This document shows positions 9,801-17,782 of a stretch of 64,000 nt of DNA, in pieces (position 1 is the first letter of the stretch; every line of letters starts with the position of its first letter). Below the pieces are notes generated by a model. The model made no database searches. It was not told the origin of the DNA and was given only the letters and a program-made list of their open reading frames with translations. Source of the stretch: Opitutaceae bacterium (GTDB lineage Bacteria; Verrucomicrobiota; Verrucomicrobiia; Opitutales; Opitutaceae); NCBI GenBank assembly GCA_028284235.1, contig JANQSC010000049.1, positions 62,001-126,000 on the forward strand. The letters run 5' to 3'. The position numbers were made by a program, and so were the translations under genes.

Positions 9801-12753
9801 TACCCGCGGCGTTCCCGCCGCTAATTTGCAGGTCGCTTCCAATGTTCAAAGTGACGGTGGCGGGTAGGGCGCCAAGGATTGTCGGAGGAATTTTCTCTTC
9901 AATAGACAAGAAAACACTGTCGGATAGGCGTGGCGCGTCCATCCCTGGATTGAAGTACTCCAGACGATAGTCGCTTCGATCAATTGGACCAATATTCCAG
10001 AGCTGGAGTTGATTGGATGTTTCCAGAGACAACGCCTGTTCGCCTTTGTACCACTGATACTGGATTGGGTCGGTTCCTTCTAGAATGAAATTCAGAGTGA
10101 GATTGTCGCCCGCTTGTCGAGTGATGAAGGAATCTGGTTGCGAGACGATTTGGGCGGCGCTTCCGTCCAGTCGGATTGTGACGTTCCGGCTTTTGGTTGC
10201 GCCATGCTGGTTGGTAACTTCGACGTTGTAAGTGCCGACGTCTGCGAGCGTTAGGGAGTCAAATACGAGCGTTTTTGAATTCGCTCCTGGGATAGGGGCT
10301 CCGTTTTTGATCCATTGGTAGGCGCTCTCTTGAGGAAGGGAGACAGCAACCTCTAGTTCAGCTCGCGAATTGATCGTCGCTTGGATGGAGGTGGGTTGTG
10401 ATATGATCAGCGGTGTGGGTTTGCCAATATCGTAGAGTTCAAACCCATCAATGTGCAGTCCGTCCGCTGGATTGAGTGGAGTATTTGCGTCGCGTAGAAC
10501 AATCCAGCTGACTGTGGACCTGGACGCGCTTTCGACGGGAACGACAACCGGGGTCCAGTCCTCTGTTGGGGAAAGCTGTGTATCGATGCCGTTGACAAGT
10601 AGTTTGGTCGTGTATCCAGCAAGTGGAGATTGTTTCCAGTAGAATCGAAGTTCTTTCGGGCCTTCAACTTTGGCGTTCAGAGTACCGGAAAAAATTTCGC
10701 TTTGAAACTCACTGAATATCGAGTTTCCATCCCACGAATCGTCAGAAAAATCGGGACGAAACACTCCGTCTGGAGTGAACAGTGTGATGTTTTCCAATCC
10801 GGCGCTTTGCTTCAGGTCAAGCCGTTCACCTATTATCGTCAGTTGAAAGGGTATGCAGGATACCCCATCGCTGTTAAACGCGTCCAGTCGATAGGAGCCG
10901 GACTGGGAGGTCTGGACAGAGTCAAGGACGAGTGTATTCGATGTTTCGCCGTCTATCGCTGCGCCTTGGTGGAACCATTGGTAGCTGACGCCATTGGGGC
11001 TGGTTGCGGAGGCCGAGATCGAAATTGATTCACCTTGGAGCTCGGAGTAGGTTCGCGTGCTGGGCAAGGGGTCAAATTCCGGGGGATGGGGAGGTGTGCT
11101 TGCCGAGAGCGATGCGAAGAGGTTCGTGAAGCCCTTCGAATGGGTAAATTGGTCCAAATGATCGCGTTTCTTCGCCTTGTGGAGCAATCTCCGAATTTGG
11201 GATTTGTAGTCGTCAGTAGGATACTCGGATATGAGCAGCGCCAATATGCCGGAAACCAAGGGCGCGGAGGTGGAAGTGCCTTCAGCGATTGCGTAAGCGT
11301 CGTTCGCTTCGTGCCATGTTGAAATGACGTCTTGTCCAGGGGCGAAAATGTCTACTGATCTGAAACCGTAGTTGGTGAAGTTGGACGGGAGTCCTGTAGG
11401 GTCGACGCTACCGACCGAGACGATGTTGCTGTTCGAGTAGCTTGCAGGGTAGTGCGGTTTTTCGTCGATGTTTTCGAGAGAATTTCCGGCGGCCGCTACA
11501 AACAGAATACCAGCTGATTCGGCCTGGTTGATTGCGTTCTGGAGCGCGGCTGATCGGTCGTTTCCTCCCCAACTGGCATTTATTATATCCGCCCCGTTTG
11601 CGATTGCGTATTGAATTCCGGAGATCGCGCTTTCGAGTGTCCCGGCTCCGTCAGAGTTGAGTATCTTGACCGGCATGAGTTTCGCTTTCCAAGCGACCCC
11701 GGCGATGCCTTTGCCATTGTTGCCAACAGCGCCGGCAATGCCTGCTACATGTGTTCCGTGTCCGTTGTCGTCTATGCCGTTGCCGTTTTTAGCAATCGCA
11801 TTGAATCCGAACGCATCGTCGATGTATCCATTGTTGTCGTCGTCAATAGCATTGCCATCAATTTCCAACTGGTTTTGCCAAATGTTGGTTGAAAGGTCCT
11901 CGTGTCGAATGTTGATGCCCGTATCCAGAATCGCAATAACCGAGTTCGACGCGTCGGTTCGAATATCCCATCCTTCGGGGGCGTCAATATCTTCTAGTCC
12001 GGGCGAATCACCATTCAGCGCCCATTGATCGGATGAGTAGTAGGTGTCGTTTGGGGTCGTCGCAGCAGCGTAGATTATATAATTGGGCTCCGCTGTGAAT
12101 GGGGTATGAGCGGTCTCATAGGTTTTAGCGCGGTCGATCGCGTTTGATATCGAGTCAATATCGATTCGCTTCGCTTTCAGAACGAACGTATCTGAGCGGT
12201 CAATCCGTCGTTTGAGATCCCACCCAATGTGGTCAGTTAGTTCGTCAATGTCTTGCGAGTTGAAGTTGGCTGGAAATGTGACGAGGAGCTCATCGGCAAT
12301 CATTGCCGATACGAGTTTGGAATGCGCATACCCTGTGGCTGGATCGATTTCGACTAATTCTTCCAGGAGCACGGGCGAATCGAACCCGCTGCTTTCAGCG
12401 ATACGCTGTCTTAGAATGAGTCGGTGGGATTCTTCGATTGGCGTGTCTCTCGACTCCAGCGTGACTACGTTGCTCCAGGCTCTAGGGTCGGCGCGTGGAA
12501 CGAATCTCGGCTGGTCTTTGTCGCTCAGTGAAACGAGTATCGTTTCGGCCAGCTCAATTGATTCTCTCACTTTCTCTGTACTGTGCGGTTCTTCGGCCGC
12601 ATCGTGAAAGGCGCTGCCTCCCAAGTGGTTCCCTGTCGGCTGGCTCGCCTCGGTATTACGCGATTGACTGCCGTACCATACTATCGACGCAAACACGCAC
12701 GCTAACACCATTGCGATAGCGATTTTCAAAAAGCGGGGTAGATTGGATTTCAT
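6835..12753 (-). CDS. Giant secreted S8 subtilisin-like protease with seven Ig-like domains
   Basis: A 1972-residue extracellular serine protease. A signal anchor (about 9-28) and propeptide-like region precede the S8 catalytic domain. Asp277 (AILDTGIN), His332 (GHGTHVAG), oxyanion Asn424 (AAAGNS) and Ser494 (GTSTSAP) are all present, so it should be active. Seven Ig-like domains follow, each marked by YQW(Y/F/I)K or FDWLK and a D/S-x-G-x-Y motif, interleaved with jelly-roll-like segments that may bind carbohydrate or peptide. The C-terminus carries a calcium-binding DPNADSDNDGIPN element and a VFESSSNLLDW module typical of verrucomicrobial secreted proteins. The modular layout suggests a surface-attached enzyme breaking down protein or glycoprotein. 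Monocistronic, divergent from a sulfatase. Confidence 0.93.
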   Translation of the reverse strand: MKSNLPRFLKIAIAMVLACVFASIVWYGSQSRNTEASQPTGNHLGGSAFHDAAEEPHSTEKVRESIELAETILVSLSDKDQPRFVPRADPRAWSNVVTLESRDTPIEESHRLILRQRIAESSGFDSPVLLEELVEIDPATGYAHSKLVSAMIADELLVTFPANFNSQDIDELTDHIGWDLKRRIDRSDTFVLKAKRIDIDSISNAIDRAKTYETAHTPFTAEPNYIIYAAATTPNDTYYSSDQWALNGDSPGLEDIDAPEGWDIRTDASNSVIAILDTGINIRHEDLSTNIWQNQLEIDGNAIDDDNNGYIDDAFGFNAIAKNGNGIDDNGHGTHVAGIAGAVGNNGKGIAGVAWKAKLMPVKILNSDGAGTLESAISGIQYAIANGADIINASWGGNDRSAALQNAINQAESAGILFVAAAGNSLENIDEKPHYPASYSNSNIVSVGSVDPTGLPSNFTNYGFRSVDIFAPGQDVISTWHEANDAYAIAEGTSTSAPLVSGILALLISEYPTDDYKSQIRRLLHKAKKRDHLDQFTHSKGFTNLFASLSASTPPHPPEFDPLPSTRTYSELQGESISISASATSPNGVSYQWFHQGAAIDGETSNTLVLDSVQTSQSGSYRLDAFNSDGVSCIPFQLTIIGERLDLKQSAGLENITLFTPDGVFRPDFSDDSWDGNSIFSEFQSEIFSGTLNAKVEGPKELRFYWKQSPLAGYTTKLLVNGIDTQLSPTEDWTPVVVPVESASRSTVSWIVLRDANTPLNPADGLHIDGFELYDIGKPTPLIISQPTSIQATINSRAELEVAVSLPQESAYQWIKNGAPIPGANSKTLVFDSLTLADVGTYNVEVTNQHGATKSRNVTIRLDGSAAQIVSQPDSFITRQAGDNLTLNFILEGTDPIQYQWYKGEQALSLETSNQLQLWNIGPIDRSDYRLEYFNPGMDAPRLSDSVFLSIEEKIPPTILGALPATVTLNIGSDLQISGGNAAGTEPIEYQWYKDNELLEGFTAGDLIISGVNNSDAGVYHYEARNSYGFVQSGRTRVVVADELVGNGLDNENQTWRVNAWSNTLLTVDTIDSYDNDDSLSIERASDGSPFTASFSTTISGPSNVRFAIKESAIPGDYFFLSLDSTPLNTYMVTDGENGWKQIEFFVPDGEHELTINFEARSNDGRFHLDSFALSKAPLFLQQPQSGYYSVGKSASLFFDANGEEPIQYQWYKDDAPIPGATSNSIVLENLSVSNSGTYHAVATNVHGSRQTNPATVSVLADSTLFDASSSFEISAGGDAPFLWNPRENSDTDLALKSSPLTFNQTSWIELTVTGPTTLTWDMKNASMSYSMLIDGNNTSYPAIVSNDWSSYAIEVAEGTHTYRWISNGNSAGTESEKTLWLDNFNATENPVAIAGFDSRSFALGDPNAQLFFFVYGNEPFSFDWLKDGIEWNPPNQIDSDSSSAVQFKGFTENDAGLYQLRVTDADGKQSISNQIELVADGSITASIDLISGFAIPSGGPNWSIDNHDFVNGESSLRIDGTGATTNNGSLSIYQVGKRTTRFFIKTEGFSDSDEVYYYDHNNFRRKLTSNINWTQISTSTFDGPEGYRVAAIEYYIQNLDTAKIWIDSVTSDNAPRITRQPENLSAVNGSSHSISVEAVSVFETTYQWFKDNNPIPGAQSSELHFDSTSQSDAGSYYAQLTSGGDSIVTDTVSVSIANNDFPNAADFPSALISTSGQKLWTVDANTSKSGGSSLRSGAIVSGQETSLVFDVKAPANMGFYFRSDLSDEYDVRMTVDGDSGYNIRSNQWQYISFFVTGSGYKRVTVSISRESPLDAPASEDGFAWLDELTVRPLANTRYDQWARSFANPTASSDSASLADPNADSDNDGIPNIAEFLFALDPFSASELPAFILTESGFQISYNERTSQDYQLVFESSSNLLDWGPIRISAAISNSELDVQTVDALFPLLLNADTAMFIRWRIEPTKSESVSK

Positions 12754-13004
12754 GAATGGCTCGAATTATGAGCGTGCGCGAGAGCAGTGTGCTTATGTTC
12801 CTGTTGGGTAACTTAATCAAGGAATTCATTGATTCGTTTGTTTTTTTCCCCTGAGAAAGATCGTTCTGGTTGATTGAAATTCTGGAGCGCCCGATGCGTC
12901 AAGCTAGAGGGGAGGAGTTTCACTCCGGACCTGCTCTCAATCTGTTCTAGCCACAAAGAAATAAATGGGTGACCTCGTTGCTCAAATAGTCTACGGAGTT
13001 TCCC

Positions 13005-14417
13005 ATGATCCGTTTTACCATCGCTTTTGTATTGTCTTCGTTCTGCCTTCTTGTCGCCGGAAATGCCGGCCGACCTGCCGAAGATAAGCCCAATGTCATT
13101 CTCATTATGGCGGACGACGTCAGTTGGGAAGCCATTGGCTGCTACGGCGCTGAAGACTACTTGACCCCACGCATCGACGACTTGGCCGCAAAAGGCTTGC
13201 GGTTCAAAAACTGCTTTTCCACGCCGATCTGCACGCCGTCGCGGGTGAAGCTGATGACCGGCCAGTACAATTTTCGCAACTACACCCACTTCGGCTACCT
13301 GAACCCGAACGACAAGACGTTCGGTCACCTGATGCAAGAAAACGGATACAAGACACTCATCGTCGGCAAGTGGCAGCTCAACGGACTGTACAACGAATTG
13401 CCCGGCCACGATGACAACATGCGCCCGGTCAAGGCCGGCTTCGACGAGTACTACTTGTGGCAATTGACGACGGGAAAAGCGGGTGGCAAAGGCGGGGAGC
13501 GTTTTTGGAACGCCCCCATCGAGTCCAACGGCAAGTTCATCACCAAAGAGGAGAACGCGGGACTCTATGGGCCCGATTTGATGAGCGACTACCTGTGCGA
13601 CTTCATGGAGCGCAATCAGGACGAGCCATTCTTCGCCTACTATCCGATGGTGCTCGTGCACGATCCGTTCGTGCCCACGCCCGACACGATTGGCGACGCC
13701 CCGACAGCGGACGCCAACAAGTGGGACCGAACGCGCAACAAAGAGCACTTTGTATCCATGGTGAATTACATGGACAAAATCATCGGGAAAATCGCCGACA
13801 AGACCGAGGAGCTGGGTATTGCGGAAAACACGATCATAATGTTTACCGCCGACAACGGCACGGGTACTCCGATCACTTCGCGTTGGAACGGGATGGACAT
13901 CAAAGGCGGCAAAGGCGGGCCGACCAACATGGGGACGCACGTTCCATTCGTCGCGTATTGGAAAGGGCAGACACCGAAAGGGAAGGCGCTAGACGACTTG
14001 ATCGACTTCACCGATTTCTACGCCACGCTCATGGATGCGGCCGGAGCGGAGCGCGGTGATCGCGATCCCATTGACGGACGCAGTTTTTTGCCAAGGCTGA
14101 AAGGTGAAAAAGGCAACCCGCGCGACTGGGTGTTCATGCATTATCAGCCTTACTGGAACAAGACCCCGGCTCAGTTCGCTCGCACGGAGCGATTCAAGCT
14201 CTACCGCGATGGACGCTTTTACGAAGTGCCGAAAGATTTGAAAGAAGCCAACGATCTCGCTATCGGCGAAGCGGGCGAGCGGGCGGAACGGATTCGTAAT
14301 CAGTTGCAGGCTTTTCTTGATCAGACGCCGCCCGCGCCGACGATCAAGGGCCAGCGCACTGACACGCACCGTCCGATCTATCCCGATTGGCGCAACTTGG
14401 TCGACCCGAACGATTGA
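13005..14417 (+). CDS. Secreted sulfatase (S1 family)
   Basis: A 470-residue formylglycine sulfatase that hydrolyses sulfate esters, probably on polysaccharides or glycans in the periplasm. A signal peptide occupies about residues 1-20. The metal-binding MADD lies near residue 35, the maturation motif ICTPSR gives Cys76 as the residue converted to formylglycine, and FTADNGTG supplies the second metal-binding group. VGKWQL is the conserved Lys region. The length matches S1 sulfatases. The gene is separated by about 250 bases from the divergent protease and is followed by a repeat hairpin that can terminate transcription. The substrate cannot be read from sequence; a general glycan sulfatase is as far as I would go. 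Confidence 0.92.
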   Translation: MIRFTIAFVLSSFCLLVAGNAGRPAEDKPNVILIMADDVSWEAIGCYGAEDYLTPRIDDLAAKGLRFKNCFSTPICTPSRVKLMTGQYNFRNYTHFGYLNPNDKTFGHLMQENGYKTLIVGKWQLNGLYNELPGHDDNMRPVKAGFDEYYLWQLTTGKAGGKGGERFWNAPIESNGKFITKEENAGLYGPDLMSDYLCDFMERNQDEPFFAYYPMVLVHDPFVPTPDTIGDAPTADANKWDRTRNKEHFVSMVNYMDKIIGKIADKTEELGIAENTIIMFTADNGTGTPITSRWNGMDIKGGKGGPTNMGTHVPFVAYWKGQTPKGKALDDLIDFTDFYATLMDAAGAERGDRDPIDGRSFLPRLKGEKGNPRDWVFMHYQPYWNKTPAQFARTERFKLYRDGRFYEVPKDLKEANDLAIGEAGERAERIRNQLQAFLDQTPPAPTIKGQRTDTHRPIYPDWRNLVDPND

Positions 14418-14478
14418 TCCAGATGAATCTGCAGTGCCTTCGGGCCCGAGGCGCATCGTAGTTTTGGATTCAACAGCT

Positions 14479-14555
14479 AAAACCCGCCGGGACGGCGGGT
14501 TCCACCTCCTTTTCCAGACGCTTTAAGTGGAATGCGCCGTCCCGGCGCGTTTTTT
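14479..14555. repeat. REP-like double-hairpin repeat, family A copy 1
   Basis: Two GC-rich hairpins are separated by about 30 bases. Stem one pairs 14481-14489 with 14493-14501 around GGA. Stem two pairs 14534-14539 with 14543-14548 around TCC and is followed by six T (14550-14555). The motifs TTCCACC and GTGGAA flank the inner side. Related copies lie near 16603, 28263 and 30434. The T-run means this copy can also terminate transcription from the sulfatase. Confidence 0.85.
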
Positions 14556-14599
14556 CCTGCTAGAATTCGGCTCGTCTAGACCCCGACAAAGTCGGTGGC

Positions 14600-14646
14600 T
14601 CGGTCCTTCGGCAGACTCAGGATGGTGAGCTTTATCGAACCACGAT
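14600..14646. repeat. Short intergenic repeat-like segment
   Basis: The segment starting CGGTCCTTCGGCAGACTCAG and ending in TCGAACCACGA resembles a dispersed element I have seen in several bacterial genomes, with imperfectly complementary ends. Only one copy is visible in this window, so the call is tentative. Confidence 0.35.
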
Positions 14647-14680
14647 CGAGCCCTACCTTAGTCGGTATAGTGGAGAATCT

Positions 14681-15367
14681 CTAACAAGTAATGAGTTTCC
14701 CAATACGCAGCATTTGATTTCCTCCGCACTGGAACTCGTAGGGCACTGTCTCGATGCTGCATTCGTAGCCTGCTTTGACGAGCGTTTGCAGCGCGGGTTC
14801 GAGATGTCGCGATTTCTTTGATCCGAGTTCGAGCAGGGGAAAGACGCGCGCCTCGCGACACACGCGGGCGAGTTCCTTGAGCGATTGGATATGAAACTCG
14901 AGGGAATACTGTTCACTGTAGAGAAAGAGAAAGTGGGAGCAGAGCCCGAGTTCAAATGCGTTGTCCTCGAACGGCAAGTCGGGCAGGGCGGCGTTCACGT
15001 ATCGGTCGCTGCCTGGTTGGTAGTCCTTTAAAAAAGCGTCCATTGCCTGTCGTCGAATCTGCCCGAGGGCGTCGACGGATGGGATGGAATCCCAGATAAA
15101 TTCGTCTTGGTTCAAACGCGTCTGAGTGAGGATTTCGTCGTAGGTCGCGTCGATTCGTTCCGCGATTTCGTCGCGAGAAAACTGGTACAACGGATCTGTG
15201 GATAGAACCGAACCGCCGCGACTCGTCAGTTCAACATTGAAACTCGCTGGACCATCTCCGCACCCGAGAATGTGTTTATTCAGGTCTTCGGACGACAAGG
15301 AGAACATGTCGCGGTATTCGTCGAAGGAGCGTCCCCAAGGGACAACCTTATCAAGTGTGAAGCTCAT
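14681..15367 (-). CDS. SAM-dependent methyltransferase-like protein
   Basis: A 228-residue cytoplasmic protein with a class I methyltransferase look. The glycine-rich motif I ILGCGDGPASF (about 33-43) is followed by VLSTDPLY, where the acidic residue would bind the SAM ribose. LPDLPFEDNAFELGLCSH (about 130-147) matches the motif III/IV region, and a helix-strand-rich C-terminal half ends GNQMLRIGKLI. The substrate is not deducible. It lies alone between repeat-rich spacers, reading toward the convergent sulfatase. It could be one of the many small uncharacterised methyltransferases in which catalysis has not been shown. Confidence 0.65.
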   Translation of the reverse strand: MSFTLDKVVPWGRSFDEYRDMFSLSSEDLNKHILGCGDGPASFNVELTSRGGSVLSTDPLYQFSRDEIAERIDATYDEILTQTRLNQDEFIWDSIPSVDALGQIRRQAMDAFLKDYQPGSDRYVNAALPDLPFEDNAFELGLCSHFLFLYSEQYSLEFHIQSLKELARVCREARVFPLLELGSKKSRHLEPALQTLVKAGYECSIETVPYEFQCGGNQMLRIGKLITC

Positions 15368-15379
15368 GATTATTCAGAA

Positions 15380-15410
15380 TCGTAGGGCCTTCGCTTGCGA
15401 AGCGCCGCGT
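15380..15410. repeat. Family D repeat fragment (GTAGGGC type)
   Basis: The segment CGTAGGGCCTTCGCTTGCGA and what follows resembles one arm of the complete element at 20532-20604. It contains an internal hairpin CTTCGCTTGCGAAG. Confidence 0.5.
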
Positions 15411-15468
15411 AGTTTGATCAAGCAATCGAAGCTAACCTTATTTGTCGACGCAGGAGACAACCTATTTG

Positions 15469-15486
15469 CCTCCGACTCGTCGGAGG
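15469..15486. repeat. Perfect 8-bp hairpin in repeat-rich spacer
   Basis: CCTCCGAC pairs with GTCGGAGG around a two-base TC loop. It is followed by further small hairpins (GATCC..GGATC-like and CCCGCTGAGCGGG) up to the family B repeat. No T-run directly follows. Confidence 0.6.
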
Positions 15487-15534
15487 GATCCTAGCGATCC
15501 CGCTGAGCGGGAGCGCGGTGACAATCCTGTTTTT

Positions 15535-15657
15535 TTGTCATCGCCCCGATGCAGCCGCCGACTGTGTCGGGGTTCCTAACGGAATCGGGGCTAGGAGTCC
15601 CCGCGCTGCAGGGCCAATAGGATCCCTCCCCCTGATCGGGAGGGAAACAAGGTTTTT
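15535..15657. repeat. Family B structured repeat, copy 1
   Basis: About 122 bases nearly identical to 20384-20505. Both start TTGTCATCGCCCCGA, share the core GGGGTTCCTAACGGAATCGG, and end with a CCCTCCC..GGGAGGG hairpin followed by AAGGTTTTT. Several internal inverted repeats are present. Its last bases run up to the stop codon of the minus-strand tautomerase gene. Confidence 0.85.
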
Positions 15658-16040
15658 TAGACATCGATCCGATAGTCCAGTTTCGCCTCGTCGCCGGTCA
15701 TTCCGCGAAATCCCCAGTTTTCCGGCGGGGATTCGAAGAGGGTGATTTCGACGTCGACCGGGGCGATTCCGAGTTCCGATTCGATCTTCGAGAAGAGCAG
15801 GTGAATCAGGGCCTTCTTCGCTTGTGTGGAACGCCCGGTCATCAGCGCGATCTCTATCACCGTGTACGCGTCGGATCGGCCTTCCGGATAGAAAAAATCG
15901 GCTTTCTCCATGGGAAAGAACCGGTGAGCGCGTTTGTTCGCTGGAAAAGCGAGGGCTTCGACTAGGCATTGGTTGATGACGTCGGACAGGGCCGACTTGA
16001 TCGGGTCCAGTCGTTCACGAATTCCATAGATGCGTATCAT
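15657..16040 (-). CDS. Tautomerase-superfamily protein (Tautomerase_2 type)
   Basis: A 127-residue protein matching what I recall of the Tautomerase_2 family: MIRIYGIRERLDPIKSAL at the start, then HRFFPMEKADFFYP, YTVIEIALMTGRS and PENWGFRGMTGDE. Members have the beta-alpha-beta tautomerase fold but begin with an IYGL-like strand and not with the catalytic Pro1 of 4-oxalocrotonate tautomerase. The reaction is therefore uncertain and Pro1 chemistry is unlikely. A family B repeat abuts the 3' end. The next gene upstream on the same strand (16080-16316) is 39 bases away, so the two may be co-transcribed. Confidence 0.8.
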   Translation of the reverse strand: MIRIYGIRERLDPIKSALSDVINQCLVEALAFPANKRAHRFFPMEKADFFYPEGRSDAYTVIEIALMTGRSTQAKKALIHLLFSKIESELGIAPVDVEITLFESPPENWGFRGMTGDEAKLDYRIDV

Positions 16041-16079
16041 AATCGCGCGAGTGTTTGCGAATTCGAACGGTGTTCCGAG

Positions 16080-16316
16080 CTATTTTCTCAAAGCCTTGGG
16101 TTCCTTGTTCGGATCGACTCGTCTCTTTCCGTCTTTGTCGAATGCCCAGACGTCGCTGGTTGACTTTCGGTTCACGAGGGCTTCGTCGTCTTCATCGCTT
16201 TTCAACAAAGCCGCATTCACTCTGCGGTCGCGTCGACTGGCCAATTGCTTGTCCTCTTTCTCGGAATTAGCGGTGGTGAAGGGGGAGTAGGGTGACTTCT
16301 TTTTGGATCGACTCAT
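16080..16316 (-). CDS. Small conserved basic protein of unknown function
   Basis: A 78-residue protein starting MSRSKKKSPYSPFTTANSEK and ending VDPNKEPKALRK. The N-terminal MSRS-x-KK-P and the T-x-x-SEK-x-DK-x-x-x-x-R-x-R pattern are those of a short, widely distributed, uncharacterised family I recognise but cannot name. It is strongly charged, lacks a signal peptide or membrane helix, and has a VWAFDKDGK segment near the end. A longer frame reaches 16547 on this strand, but this start is chosen because the family begins here. Probably read with the tautomerase gene. Confidence 0.7.
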   Translation of the reverse strand: MSRSKKKSPYSPFTTANSEKEDKQLASRRDRRVNAALLKSDEDDEALVNRKSTSDVWAFDKDGKRRVDPNKEPKALRK

Positions 16317-16334
16317 TGCTCGTAGGGAGAACGT

Positions 16335-16466
16335 ATGCATAGATTGGATATATATTGCGAACAAATCAGCGAAGAAGTCGTCCTGACCGATCCCGATTCC
16401 GGATCCGGAAAGCGGTTTTATCAGTTGCGCAGAGAGACCCTCGCGACCAGCAACTCCTCGAACTAG
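16335..16466 (+). CDS. Possible 43-residue protein
   Basis: An ATG-to-TAG frame encodes a peptide beginning MHRLDIYCEQISEEVVLTD and continuing with GKRFYQLRRETLA. The composition looks protein-like rather than random, with a charged strand-like pattern and an RFYQLR segment, and the frame lies in an otherwise gene-free stretch. It would start 18 bases from the divergent small gene, leaving little room for separate promoters. I do not recognise a family. It could be spurious. Confidence 0.35.
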   Translation: MHRLDIYCEQISEEVVLTDPDSGSGKRFYQLRRETLATSNSSN

Positions 16467-16499
16467 GGGGCGCATAGGAGAGGTCCAAAAAGTCGAAAA

Positions 16500-16535
16500 C
16501 GTAGGGCTGGCGCTTGCACCATGCCGCGGATGCAA
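16500..16535. repeat. Family D repeat fragment
   Basis: CGTAGGGCTGGCGCTTGCAC and the following CATGCCGCGG match one arm plus part of the interior of the complete element at 20532-20604, with substitutions. Confidence 0.5.
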
Positions 16536-16602
16536 AATAAAACTCAATCTATGCGGTTCTTCGCAACCGTTTTCGTCCCGCTTAGCGCGTACACGTCAGT
16601 TC

Positions 16603-16676
16603 AAACCCGCCGGGACGGCGGGTTCCACCTGACTCCACTAGTGTCTAAGGTGGAACGCGCCGTCCCGGCGCGTTTT
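16603..16676. repeat. REP-like double-hairpin repeat, family A copy 2
   Basis: The layout is the same as at 14479: AAACCCGCCGGGACGGCGGG, then TTCCACCT, a variable middle, AAGGTGGAACGCGCC and a second hairpin ending GGCGCGTTTT. The arms are almost identical to copy 1 while the middle differs, as expected when the hairpins are what is conserved. Confidence 0.85.
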
Positions 16677-17097
16677 CTCGTGCCAGAAATTCGATAATCA
16701 ACGCGTGTGAGCCCAGCCGGAATGTCGGCCGCTACCTGGAGTGCTTCGGGACTTGCCAAGCGATCTCTACTCGGAGAGCTCAATGATCTGATGACTCTTT
16801 ACTCGTGTCGTACTCTCTCGGCCCTGGAAGACTTCGCGTCTGTTGGCGACACAAGGGATTTTCTGCAAACGCTGGATTCGCAAGATCGAGACGAACGCGA
16901 ATAACACTTTCAAGCAACCCCGAATTCGGGCGACGGCGCGTTAGAGCGCGGCGTTTTCCGATACGCTCGCCTCGAGGGAGCAAGTCAGTTTTCACAACTG
17001 TAACATACGAAATTTGTTTCGCGAAAAAAATATCACAAAAAATGCAATCTTGTCGAAGTCCGAGACGTAAAGTTTGCGAACTTAATTATCACTTAAC

Positions 17098-17661
17098 ATG
17101 AAACACCTCTTATCACTGATCCTCGCGGCCCTTTTCGCCGCTCACGTTGTTAATGCCGGTCACCATGGGCTTGCCAAGCACAGCGGCGAACTGCCGACTG
17201 GGCCGCTGATCACAGCCGACGATGTCGCCGCCGCTCAGAAAGGCTGGGGAGACGCCGTAGTCGCGATTGGCAAAGCAGGCGACAAGGCGACGGAAGTAGC
17301 TAAAAAAGCGGCTCGTTCTGCCTACGCGTTTGAGTTGGGGGCTATCCAATTCAAGCCTACCTTGGCGGCCGAGACTCCGTTCCGCCCCGATCTGGAGGGA
17401 GCGCTTTCCTACTTTGTCGCAGGCAATTCGAAGTACGCTGAAGACAAAGGCTTCGCGCTCAAACCTTGGTCGAAAGTGCGGTTCGACAACCACACCGTTA
17501 AGTACCAAGGAAACATCGCCATCGCCATGGGCCACTACTACTTTACCGGTCCGGACAAGACCGAGACGAAAGTAGAGTACACAAAAGGCTACGTGAAGAT
17601 GCGCGACGGCCGCGTGCTGATCTTCTTGCAAGACTCCTCGCTGCCCTACGGCGCGGGCTGA
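17098..17661 (+). CDS. Secreted protein of probable NTF2/SnoaL-like fold
   Basis: A 187-residue exported protein. Residues 1-20 (MKHLLSLILAALFAAHVVNA) form a signal peptide. The body has TADDVAAAQKGWGDAVVAIG, then LGAIQFKPTLAAETPFRP, LSYFVAGN, KPWSKVRFDN, IAIAMGHYYFTGP and a terminal LIFLQDSSLPY. Helix-rich beginning followed by strands in the order AMGHYYFT / VEYTKGYVKM / RVLIFLQDS fits small NTF2-like alpha/beta barrels. Related proteins have sometimes been mislabelled phosphoribosyl-AMP cyclohydrolase; nothing here supports that activity. Single gene, followed at once by a strong terminator. Confidence 0.6.
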   Translation: MKHLLSLILAALFAAHVVNAGHHGLAKHSGELPTGPLITADDVAAAQKGWGDAVVAIGKAGDKATEVAKKAARSAYAFELGAIQFKPTLAAETPFRPDLEGALSYFVAGNSKYAEDKGFALKPWSKVRFDNHTVKYQGNIAIAMGHYYFTGPDKTETKVEYTKGYVKMRDGRVLIFLQDSSLPYGAG

Positions 17662-17691
17662 GAAGCGCGTCCTAAACGCAATCGACTTTCG

Positions 17692-17721
17692 ACCGCTCGG
17701 TGTTACGCCGAGCGGTTTTTT
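17692..17721 (+). terminator. Rho-independent terminator
   Basis: The stem CCGCTCGG (17693-17700) pairs with CCGAGCGG (17708-17715) around a seven-base loop and is followed by TTTTTT. It lies 31 bases after the stop codon of the secreted NTF2-like protein gene. Confidence 0.88.
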
Positions 17722-17782
17722 GTTTGGGTAGCCTGTTGATCTGTCGCCGAAAGATAGACTAGCCAATCTTCGCGGAACTGCA

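Larger units (their letters stand above)
16467..17097. other. Repeat-rich spacer before the 17098 gene
   Basis: About 630 bases. It holds a family D fragment (16500-16535) and a family A double hairpin (16603-16676). The short frames between about 16700 and 17000 on both strands look like chance. The last 70 bases before 17098 are AT-rich and probably carry the promoter of that gene, but no clean -35/-10 pair could be assigned. Confidence 0.55.

Noticed and set aside
16707-16995. Short frames on both strands between 16707 and 16995
   Set aside because: They overlap each other antiparallel, match nothing I recognise and have no clear start signals.
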